Source: Mesobacillus boroniphilus | GTDB lineage: Bacteria; Bacillota; Bacilli; Bacillales; Cytobacillaceae | Assembly: GCF_018424685.1 (NCBI RefSeq) | Contig: NZ_QTKX01000001.1 | Span: 930,001-994,000, forward strand | Direction: 5' to 3' | Length of the DNA: 64,000 nucleotides | Shown here: positions 35,404-41,778 of the stretch, piece by piece | How the letters are laid out: each line of letters begins with the position of its first letter | Position numbering within the stretch: the stretch's first letter is position 1 | The notes under the pieces: generated by a model | Told to the model about the DNA's origin: nothing | Database searches by the model: none | Seen by the model: the letters and a program-made list of their open reading frames with translations, nothing else | Position numbers and translations under genes: made by a program

Positions 35404-35637
35404 ATGAACGATATCACTGTTTACACAACGAATACTTGACCTTACTGCACAATGATGAAACAATTCCTTGAGGGTCAAGGATTAAACTACAAAGAAGTTA
35501 ATGTACAACATGATCAAGCTGCTGCACAAAAGCTGGTTGAAGAGACAGGTCAGATGGGTGTGCCACAAACGAAGGTTAATGGCAACTGGGTTCTTGGTTT
35601 TGACCCGGATACGCTGATGCAGTATGTAAATAAATAA
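35404..35637 (+). pseudogene. Glutaredoxin-like gene with TGA at the first active-site Cys
   Basis: From ATG 35404 (preceded by AAAGGAGG) the frame encodes MNDITVYTTNT, then TGA at 35437-35439, then PYC and the rest of a 77-residue glutaredoxin/NrdH-like protein, with cis-Pro motif GVPQT and ending DPDTLMQYVNK. The TGA replaces the N-terminal, nucleophilic Cys of the CPYC site. Either the gene is dead by a TGC/TGT to TGA change, or TGA is read as selenocysteine. Restart at the downstream ATG would give a protein with no nucleophile. A terminator follows at 35648. Confidence 0.85.
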
Positions 35638-35647
35638 TTTTTATCTT

Positions 35648-35675
35648 AAAAAGAGGCTTAGGCCTCTTTTTTATT
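35648..35675 (+). terminator. Rho-independent terminator after the glutaredoxin gene
   Basis: AAAAGAGGC pairs with GCCTCTTTT, TTAG loop, T run. Confidence 0.88.
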
Positions 35676-35795
35676 TGCCATTTTTTCGAGTAGACTTTCA
35701 GAGAATGTTGAAGCCCGAAGTTTCAGTGAGAAGAAGGAATTCCATTGTTTTTGTGGAAATATAATCCACATAACCATTGGGAGAGGAGCAGGTAT

Positions 35796-36341
35796 ATGGT
35801 AAAAGAGCGGAATGAAATTTGGGATTGGGTGAAGGCATTTCTTATTGCAATAGTATTGGCTTTTGTCGTTCGGGTTTTTTTAATGACCCCGATTGAGGTA
35901 AAGGGTGCTTCAATGGAGCCGACCTTGCATAGCCAGGAGAGGATGTTCGTTACGAAAATTGGCGAACCAAAACGATTTGATATCGTTGTTTTCCATGGAA
36001 CCGAGGACAAGGATTATATCAAGCGGGTCATCGGGCTTCCTGGTGACCGGGTTGAATACAAGGATGACGTGCTTTATATAAATGGAAAGCCATATGAAGA
36101 ACCATATTTGGATGAGAGCAAGAAGCTCATCTCTAGTGGCCAACTAACAGGTTCGTTTACTTTAAGCGAGACGCCAGTTGGCAGTGACGCTGTTCCAGAA
36201 GGTCATATTTTTGTACTGGGAGATAACAGAAGGTGGAGCAGAGACAGCCGCCATTTTGGCGCTGTTCCTATAGAAAGTATAGTAGGAACAACAAAGTTTG
36301 TTTTTTACCCGTTGAAAGAAATGAAAATTATTGGTGAATAA
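35796..36341 (+). CDS. lepB: Type I signal peptidase
   Basis: A 181-residue S26-family signal peptidase of the short bacillus (SipS/SipT-like) type. An N-terminal membrane anchor (about residues 11-30) is followed by the catalytic Ser in GASMEPTLHSQERMFV and the catalytic Lys in DYIKRVIGLPGDRVEY; box E is VLGDNRRWSRDSRHFG. It removes signal peptides from secreted proteins at the outer membrane face of the cell. ATG 35796 follows GAGAGGAG; the upstream frame extension is not needed. It is monocistronic. Confidence 0.93.
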   Translation: MVKERNEIWDWVKAFLIAIVLAFVVRVFLMTPIEVKGASMEPTLHSQERMFVTKIGEPKRFDIVVFHGTEDKDYIKRVIGLPGDRVEYKDDVLYINGKPYEEPYLDESKKLISSGQLTGSFTLSETPVGSDAVPEGHIFVLGDNRRWSRDSRHFGAVPIESIVGTTKFVFYPLKEMKIIGE

Positions 36342-36355
36342 CCCCAGCTTCCTTA

Positions 36356-36388
36356 AGCGCGTTGATCAGTTGGATCAACGCGTTTTTT
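36356..36388 (+). terminator. Rho-independent terminator after the signal peptidase gene
   Basis: CGCGTTGATC (about 36358-36367) pairs with GATCAACGCG (about 36373-36382), then TTTTTT. Confidence 0.9.
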
Positions 36389-36400
36389 AACCAGGAGTTC

Positions 36401-36637
36401 TTAACCATGTTTTTGACTGTGCATATAAACATAAATCTTTTCCGCAATGAAACTGAAAATCAGACCAATAATTAAAGGAATCATAGACCCCCCAGATATG
36501 TAGAAACCCTCGGCATCAGCAGAATATTCGTAATAAAACATTAACCAGCGAATGGTAAAAATATGTCCGATTAAGAAGAGCAAACCTGTCGTTAAAAAAA
36601 GCGTTCCAAGAGTAACAACCAAGCTTTTAAAAGTCAT
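36401..36637 (-). CDS. Small two-helix membrane protein (78 residues)
   Basis: A 78-residue protein with two hydrophobic segments (LVVTLGTLFLTTGLLFLIG and MIPLIIGLIFSFIAEKI) separated by an acidic loop containing EYSADAEGFYISGG. No family was recognised. ATG 36637 follows a GGAGG-type site (CCTCC on the plus strand at about 36645). It is a stand-alone gene. Confidence 0.7.
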   Translation of the reverse strand: MTFKSLVVTLGTLFLTTGLLFLIGHIFTIRWLMFYYEYSADAEGFYISGGSMIPLIIGLIFSFIAEKIYVYMHSQKHG

Positions 36638-37002
36638 TCGAACACCTCCTGGTTTGTATACGTTTTACATTCGGAGAAGTTTCGATTTTTTGATGGTCCT
36701 CAAAATAGACATGTTTACCCTCCCGAATTCAGTTAAATGAATAAATAAACGAATAATAAGGAGCAGTAGATGGGAAAGACGTCGAAGATTTGTTGTTTCA
36801 GGAAGAGATTGCTGAAAGCCCTGAATGAAATCTGGGCTGCTAAGTAGCCAAAAGACATTTCTGTTGACACTTTTATTGCCAGGCAATCACACCTTGTAAA
36901 ACACTTTCTGTAATAACAAAAAAACTCAAATGATTTTTCCGTACCTCTTTAAGGAGCTGGTGCTATTTAGGAGCATGCCAAAGATTATTTAGCAGATTAA
37001 CC
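36638..37002. other. Intergenic region
   Basis: About 365 bases between the small membrane protein and the TetR promoter. The only coding-like item is the 25-residue frame at 36770-36847 listed separately. Nothing else was seen. Confidence 0.5.
36770..36847 (+). CDS. Possible cationic micro-peptide (25 residues)
   Basis: A 25-codon frame beginning MGKTSKICCFRKRLLK, with AAGGAG 6 bases before the ATG. The peptide is strongly basic with a vicinal Cys pair. There is no homology evidence, so it may be chance. Confidence 0.25.
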   Translation: MGKTSKICCFRKRLLKALNEIWAAK

Positions 37003-37062
37003 TTGGAGTGGATAGAGAGATTTGCTATAATTAATAAAAAAAAACGACCGATAGGTAGGTAA
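37003..37062 (+). promoter_or_regulatory. Promoter and putative operator of the TetR gene
   Basis: TTGGAG (37003-37008), 17-base spacer, TATAAT (37026-37031), followed by a GACCGATAGGTAGGT segment (about 37046-37060) with partial dyad symmetry (ACC-N4-GGT). TetR regulators often bind such sites over their own promoter, so autorepression is likely. Confidence 0.55.
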
Positions 37063-37064
37063 AA

Positions 37065-37697
37065 ATGAAATCGCTGGACCGTATAAATCAAGAAGCACTG
37101 ATTTTGTTTGCAGAAAAGGGCTATTATGGTACCTCGCTCTCGATGATTGCAAATGCTGTAGGCATACGAAAGTCTTCTATTTATGCACATTATAATAGCA
37201 AGGATGAATTATTTATCGCGGTGGTTCAATTTGTCGCGGGATTATATAAAGCAAAACTGGAGCAATTTTTCGCTGTCTTAAAGGAAGTAGATCATCCAGT
37301 GGAACATCAACTTTACCATGTATTACGCTGGTACATGCAACTTTGGGTTGACAAGAAAAACGCGACAAAATTTTGGAGAAGGATTGGGCTTTTTCCACCT
37401 GAGCACCTGGAAAATGAAATTAAAAGAATTTCGGCCGAAACAGTGGCACAGAGTTTTCACAAAGAGCTTGCTGACATATTTAGAAAAGGAGTTGAGAACG
37501 GGGAACTAAGAAATGTTCCATCAGAGAAACTAGTGGCTCTTTTTCAAATATTGATAGATGGAATTCTAACAGCAATACTATTAAATGATTACCAAGAAAC
37601 TACTGAACTGATTCAGGATGGTTGGCATCATTTTTGGTCGGGAATCAAGGCAGCAGATATAAGACAGACCAATACGGGGGAAATAAAAAATGTCTAG
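37065..37697 (+). CDS. TetR/AcrR-family transcriptional regulator
   Basis: A 210-residue regulator. The N-terminal TetR helix-turn-helix is clear: INQEALILFAEKGYYGTSLSMIANAVGIRKSSIYAHYNSKDELF, which spans about residues 6-50 (short motifs: FAEKGYYGTS, GIRKSSIYAHY). The C-terminal helical ligand domain contains RWYMQLWVDKKNATKFWRR. It overlaps the next gene by 8 bases, so the regulator and the PAS-STAS protein are translationally coupled. The ligand is unknown. Confidence 0.9.
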   Translation: MKSLDRINQEALILFAEKGYYGTSLSMIANAVGIRKSSIYAHYNSKDELFIAVVQFVAGLYKAKLEQFFAVLKEVDHPVEHQLYHVLRWYMQLWVDKKNATKFWRRIGLFPPEHLENEIKRISAETVAQSFHKELADIFRKGVENGELRNVPSEKLVALFQILIDGILTAILLNDYQETTELIQDGWHHFWSGIKAADIRQTNTGEIKNV

Positions 37698-38430
37698 TGT
37701 GGTTCAATCTGAAATATTACTTTCGACAATGTTAAACTCGGTAACTGAGGCAGCTATGGCGCTGGACCCACAATACAATGTAATCTTTATAAATGATATG
37801 GCAAAAGAGATTCTAGGTGTTGACGGTGACAATGTAATAGGAAGAAGCGCTTACGATGTTTGGCCAGATGCTCCAGATGATGTCCGTTTTGTTGAAAAAA
37901 CAGTTAGGGATAAAGAAGAATATTATGTAAAGGCTATGCCTTATAAATGGGGAAAATATAATAAATATTTAGATATACGTACATCCATTATAGAACATGA
38001 AGCAGAATTTCTGGGTGCAGCGGTGTTTTTCATGGATGTTACAGATACTATTTCCATACAAAGTGAATTAAGTGACCGGATTGAGGAATTATCCGCTACG
38101 CTTATTCCACTTAAAAATAAGGTCGCCCTACTTCCAATTTATTGGGTCCCAGGGCAGTCAGGATTGAAACTTGAACGGACGCTGAAACAAGTGACTGAAA
38201 AAACCGTTAAATCATTAATCATTGATTTATCGACAGTCAGAGACCCTGATTTTGAGTTTATTGAATCCCTAAAGAAAGCAAAACAAGCCCTTGGGTTGCT
38301 TGGAGTAGAAGTCTTAATAAGCGGTGTACGACCGGAGCTAGCAAGAAAATGGGTGGAAACCGAAACGGCTTATGACGACTTTAAGTTTATAAACAATGTC
38401 AGTACAGGACTGAATACATTTATAGATTAA
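37690..38430 (+). CDS. PAS-STAS domain protein (RsbR-like)
   Basis: A 246-residue cytosolic signalling protein. The N-terminal PAS domain (about residues 12-115) contains AMALDPQYNVIFINDMAKEIL and GRSAYDVWPD. A short linker helix follows, then a STAS domain (about 135-246) with LLPIYWVPGQSG and SLIIDLSTVRDPDFEFIESL (the STAS conserved strand-helix). RsbR-type proteins with this order act in stressosomes or control anti-sigma pathways. No partner kinase/phosphatase genes are adjacent; it is coupled to a TetR gene. Confidence 0.88.
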   Translation: MSSVVQSEILLSTMLNSVTEAAMALDPQYNVIFINDMAKEILGVDGDNVIGRSAYDVWPDAPDDVRFVEKTVRDKEEYYVKAMPYKWGKYNKYLDIRTSIIEHEAEFLGAAVFFMDVTDTISIQSELSDRIEELSATLIPLKNKVALLPIYWVPGQSGLKLERTLKQVTEKTVKSLIIDLSTVRDPDFEFIESLKKAKQALGLLGVEVLISGVRPELARKWVETETAYDDFKFINNVSTGLNTFID

Positions 38431-38438
38431 TATACTGT

Positions 38439-38473
38439 AAAAGCGCAAGGATCGAATCTTGTGCTTTTTTCTT
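38439..38473 (+). terminator. Rho-independent terminator after the TetR-PAS-STAS operon
   Basis: AAAGCGCAAG..AT pairs with AT..CTTGTGCTTT, then TTTTTT. Confidence 0.82.
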
Positions 38474-38706
38474 TATTCATGCTGTTTTTGTTCTTTAAAA
38501 GGCTCACTCCCCAGTCTATTGATGAGAATTTGACTAAGAGCTAAAATTTTAAGAGTAGACAGATTAGTCGAAAGGTAGTTATTGTTTCGATTCTCATCAC
38601 AAAAATTAAATGATGCAAATAATCCAGAAATAAATCTTACTCAGAAATGAAACCTTAAAGTTAATATATCGTAAAAATAGTAAAATATTAGAAGGTGTGC
38701 ATTTAT

Positions 38707-38913
38707 ATGGATTTTTTGAATTGGTATGACTTTCTAGGCCCCACAACTCCTGCGGCAGCTATTTTCTTTGGAATTATTATTACAATCATTGTTTCTTTGA
38801 CCGTTTGGTTGGATTCGAAAAAGTTAAGAACTGCAGGAATCGCGGCTTTGACTGGCATTTGTGTGACGTTGGTTGGTGTATTTGTATTGAATACTGCGGG
38901 ATTCTATGGGTAG
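38707..38913 (+). CDS. Small membrane protein (68 residues)
   Basis: A 68-residue protein with two hydrophobic segments (AAAIFFGIIITIIVSLTVWL and AGIAALTGICVTLVGVFVL) joined by a short basic loop. It was not recognised. ATG 38707 lies 9 bases after AGAAGGTG; GTG 38695 is an alternative. It is the gene nearest upstream of the TOMM cluster on the same strand, but 450 bases apart from it. A role in immunity is possible but unsupported. Confidence 0.7.
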   Translation: MDFLNWYDFLGPTTPAAAIFFGIIITIIVSLTVWLDSKKLRTAGIAALTGICVTLVGVFVLNTAGFYG

Positions 38914-39360
38914 ACTTTCATAGTTCTAGGTGAGGGATTTGGATGTCTTTGAGAGTATCATTTGTTCCTTAAAAAAGTAAGGATCATAACTGAATTTATC
39001 CATCATCAAAATGAAAATAATGAGTATACAATTGTGGAATATTTCCCTTGTGAGGTCGATACCAAGCAAAACATCCTTTTTTTATAAAAATGTCCATCCT
39101 TCTTTTTTCTATGTATAGGTACGTGAGCTGCCAGTGTCCTGGCAGCTTATTTTGTTATTACACGTGTTTATTTATTTCAGCGTCTTCTAAAATAGGCTTT
39201 TATATGAGTGACAATGCCCATCCCGTTTACATAAATTGTTGGGGAGTATTCTTATAAATTAGTGTATTTGCCTTATATACAGAATTTTTTCATGGAAAGC
39301 TCGACTTTTTCTTGCTTCCTGATTTGTGGCCCTTGTTAATTTGTAGAGGAGGATATACAG
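38914..39360. other. Intergenic region upstream of the TOMM precursor gene
   Basis: About 450 bases. It holds a terminator-like hairpin at 39125-39155 and presumably the precursor promoter. No second precursor-like Cys-rich frame was seen here. Confidence 0.5.
39125..39156 (+). terminator. Hairpin terminator upstream of the TOMM cluster
   Basis: GAGCTGCCAG (39125-39134) pairs with CTGGCAGCTT (39139-39148), then ATTTTG. Confidence 0.75.
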
Positions 39361-39684
39361 ATGATGAATGATTTTCAAAATGAACTGCAAACGCTGAATG
39401 TTGAGGATTTCCATGCAACACAGCCGGTTAGTTGGGATCAAAGCCAGTACTATAATAATACTGGGGATGACCGGATCTTCCTTGGCTTTGGTGGGTTTGG
39501 GCGCTGCTTTAGCTGTTTTAGTTGTTTTAGTTGCTTTAACTGCTTCAGCTGCTTTAATTGCTTTAATTGCTTTAATTGCTTTAGTTGCAGCAGATGCAGC
39601 CGTTGCAGCAACTGCGGTCGATGTGGTGGTCGATGCGGCGGCGGTGGTCGGTGTGGCGGTGGCGGCCGTTGCGGCGGTCGTTGA
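39361..39684 (+). CDS. TOMM/LAP precursor peptide, heterocycloanthracin/sonorensin type
   Basis: A 107-residue precursor. The leader (residues 1-48) begins MMNDFQNELQTLNVEDFHAT and includes PVSWDQSQYY, matching the style of BA_2677-type leaders. The core starts at Cys49 and contains 17 cysteines. One Arg-Cys is followed by nine Phe-(Ser/Asn)-Cys triplets, then two Ser-Arg-Cys, one Ser-Asn-Cys, and Gly-rich Arg-Cys units (GRC, GGRC, GGGGRC twice), ending GGR. Cys, with eight core Ser, would be the sites for conversion to thiazoles/oxazoles. ATG 39361 lies 9 bases after AGGAGG. A hairpin terminator separates it from the maturation genes. Overlapping long frames (39398-39856 plus; 39259-39846 minus) are shadows. 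Confidence 0.9.
   Translation: MMNDFQNELQTLNVEDFHATQPVSWDQSQYYNNTGDDRIFLGFGGFGRCFSCFSCFSCFNCFSCFNCFNCFNCFSCSRCSRCSNCGRCGGRCGGGGRCGGGGRCGGR
39508..39591 (+). repeat. Nine-base tandem repeats encoding the Phe-x-Cys core
   Basis: Nine near-identical 9-base units of the form TTT-A(G/A)(T/C)-TG(T/C) encode the F-S-C and F-N-C triplets; three consecutive units are identical (TTTAATTGC). They could change copy number by slippage without loss of frame. Confidence 0.85.
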
Positions 39685-39736
39685 GATTGGAGAGAGAGTT
39701 AAGAATAATGAAAGTTCAGTATTGATATGTGTAGAG

Positions 39737-39768
39737 CCCCTGCAGAAGTTCATGCAGGGGTTTTCTTC
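39737..39768 (+). terminator. Intra-cluster terminator between precursor and maturation genes
   Basis: CCCCTGCA (39737-39744) pairs with TGCAGGGG (39753-39760), then TTTTCTTCTT. A partial terminator here would give more precursor than enzyme transcript. Confidence 0.85.
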
Positions 39769-39867
39769 TTGGAAGATGAGACATACGGGACAAAATGGGA
39801 TACATACGATGATAATGACAGTCAATAAAAGGAGAGTAAATGGCAATTATGCCTGAGGAGGATTGAA

Positions 39868-41778
39868 ATGGTAAAATTGGACCCTACTATGCGGTTGAAG
39901 GTGAAGAGGGATACGTTTTATCTCCCTGAACCAAACAGGGGTGTATATTTAAGGAACAATTCAGTGTCTTTCCGCCTCGAAGGAACCGGGGTAGAAAAAT
40001 GGGTTGAAAAGCTGTTGCCGATGTTAAACGGTGAGCATTCGCTGGAGAAATTGACGGACGGCTTGCCTGGACCATATAGGGACCGTGTATTTGAAATTGC
40101 TGAAGTTCTATATCGAAATGGGTTTGTCAGGGATGTAAGCCAGGATGGTACTCACGATTTATCAGAAAATATACTTAAAAAATATGCTGCACAAATAGAG
40201 TTTGCTGATAATCTGGCTGGTTCCGGTGCTTACCGGTTTGAGGCTTTCCGACATGCCAATGTGCTGGCAGTTGGTTCTGGGCCCATTTTAAATTCCTTGG
40301 TTTCGTCGTTGCTGCAATCCGGTCTGCCTAAGCTGAACGTTTTGATAACAGACGAAGTACCGAACAACAAAAAAAGGCTAAGTGAGATTGTGGGCCATGC
40401 CCGTAAAACAGATCCTGAAGTGGAATTGGAGGTAATAGAACTAAAGGATGAAGGCTGGAGGGAGGTTTTGCAGCCTTTTGATACTGTCCTTTACGTATCC
40501 CAAAAAGGAAACCTGGAAGAATTAAAGCGCCTTCAATCTGTTTGCAGACAGGAGAAGATAGCGTTTATTCCGGCTATACTACTAAAACAGATCGGGATAG
40601 CAGGACCATTATTTGTGCCGGATTCTGACGTTTGCTGGGAGTCAGCATGGCGGCGATTGCATTCCTCTGTTTTGGAAAAAGAACAGCAAGTACCTGCATC
40701 ATCTGCCACAACTGGCGCATTGTTAGCCAACATGATCGCATTTGAATTATTTAAAGAGGCAACGGGCGTCTCGAAAGGTACACAGCGAAACCGCATCTAT
40801 TTACTTAACTTAGAGACTCTCGAAGGGAGCTGGCATTCTTTTTTGCCTCATCCCCTGGAGACTGATGTGCCAACAGCTGAAAGGATAGAAAATCTTGAAA
40901 GCCGGCTAGAACGGGAAGTAAAAAGAACAGAACTGGAAAAACAACTACAATCTTTCATTCTGCTAACATCGAAGGAAACCGGGATTTTTCACCAGTGGGA
41001 GGAGGGCGAGTTAAAACAGCTTCCCCTGGCTCAGTGCCGGGTTCAGGCAGTGGACCCTCTGTCAGAGGGTCCAGCTGAATTGTTGGGAGAGAGGATATGT
41101 TCTGGTTTCACACATGAGGAGGCACGAAGGGAAGCGGCCCTTGCTGGAGTTGAATCCTATGCTTCACGATTGGCGAGTTTGTTTGAGTGGGATGACTTTC
41201 TGGGAGTGGGAGCTGGTGAGACATTTCAGGAAGCGGTTAGCCGAGGCTTGCAAAAATGTTTGGTTGAGCAGCTTGGCCAGCAAAGACAACAACATAAGCA
41301 GTACATTTCCTTATTGGAGTTCGAGGCAATAGAGGATGAACGGTGCCGCTTCTACTTTGAAGCTCTAACGACGATGCAGGGAAAACCCATCATTGGATTG
41401 GGAAATGATATCTCAGGTTTTCCTTCAATATGGGTAGGTACCGGCAGCGGATGGTATGGAAATACAGATTTGAACAGAACCTTGGCGCTAAGAGGGGCTT
41501 TACAGCAAGCATTGTTAAAATATCAAAACGATACAGAACCAAATCACACAGTATTTCTGGATAAATCAGCTGTTCAGCTTGATGAAACGGTAAAGCAAAG
41601 ACTAATCATTCCGTCCTATGAAGAAAGAATACAGCCGGATACCGTGAAGGAAGCAGTGGAAATCCTAAAAAGGAACGGAAAGCGGTTATCCGTACACGAA
41701 TTAAAGCTTGAACCGGTTTTTAACGAGGAACTAGAAGGGGTGTTTGGTGTATTGCTGCGAGAGGAGGGATTACAATGA
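39868..41778 (+). CDS. ThiF-like putative thiazole-containing bacteriocin maturation protein
   Basis: A 636-residue protein of the type annotated as putative thiazole-containing bacteriocin maturation protein. Residues about 1-95 resemble a winged-helix leader-recognition (RRE-like) element (LKVKRDTFYLPEPNRGVYLR; LEKLTDGLPGPYRDRVFEIAE). Residues about 125-330 form a ThiF/E1-like Rossmann domain (ANVLAVGSGPILNSLVSSLL). The remaining 270 residues include AGVESYASRLASLFEWD, which looks like a YcaO-type helix (inference). It lacks obvious zinc Cys pairs. It probably presents the precursor leader to the cyclodehydratase. ATG 39868 follows GAGGAGG; it overlaps the next gene by 4 bases (ATGA). Confidence 0.88.
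   Translation: MVKLDPTMRLKVKRDTFYLPEPNRGVYLRNNSVSFRLEGTGVEKWVEKLLPMLNGEHSLEKLTDGLPGPYRDRVFEIAEVLYRNGFVRDVSQDGTHDLSENILKKYAAQIEFADNLAGSGAYRFEAFRHANVLAVGSGPILNSLVSSLLQSGLPKLNVLITDEVPNNKKRLSEIVGHARKTDPEVELEVIELKDEGWREVLQPFDTVLYVSQKGNLEELKRLQSVCRQEKIAFIPAILLKQIGIAGPLFVPDSDVCWESAWRRLHSSVLEKEQQVPASSATTGALLANMIAFELFKEATGVSKGTQRNRIYLLNLETLEGSWHSFLPHPLETDVPTAERIENLESRLEREVKRTELEKQLQSFILLTSKETGIFHQWEEGELKQLPLAQCRVQAVDPLSEGPAELLGERICSGFTHEEARREAALAGVESYASRLASLFEWDDFLGVGAGETFQEAVSRGLQKCLVEQLGQQRQQHKQYISLLEFEAIEDERCRFYFEALTTMQGKPIIGLGNDISGFPSIWVGTGSGWYGNTDLNRTLALRGALQQALLKYQNDTEPNHTVFLDKSAVQLDETVKQRLIIPSYEERIQPDTVKEAVEILKRNGKRLSVHELKLEPVFNEELEGVFGVLLREEGLQ

Noticed and set aside
35437..35480. Definite bacterial SECIS element after the glutaredoxin TGA
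   Set aside because: Outer pairing exists, but no short upper stem with a G-containing apical loop was clear by eye; kept only as a hypothesis in the finding.
39259..39846. Thr/Ala-rich minus-strand frame (195 codons) opposite the TOMM precursor
   Set aside because: It is the antisense shadow of the same repeats; the flanking gene context and binding sites favour the plus strand.
39398..39856. Long Ala/Val/Leu-rich plus-strand frame (152 codons) across the TOMM precursor
   Set aside because: It is the shifted frame of the precursor's 9-base repeats, has no ribosome binding site, and its strange composition is explained by the true Cys-rich frame.
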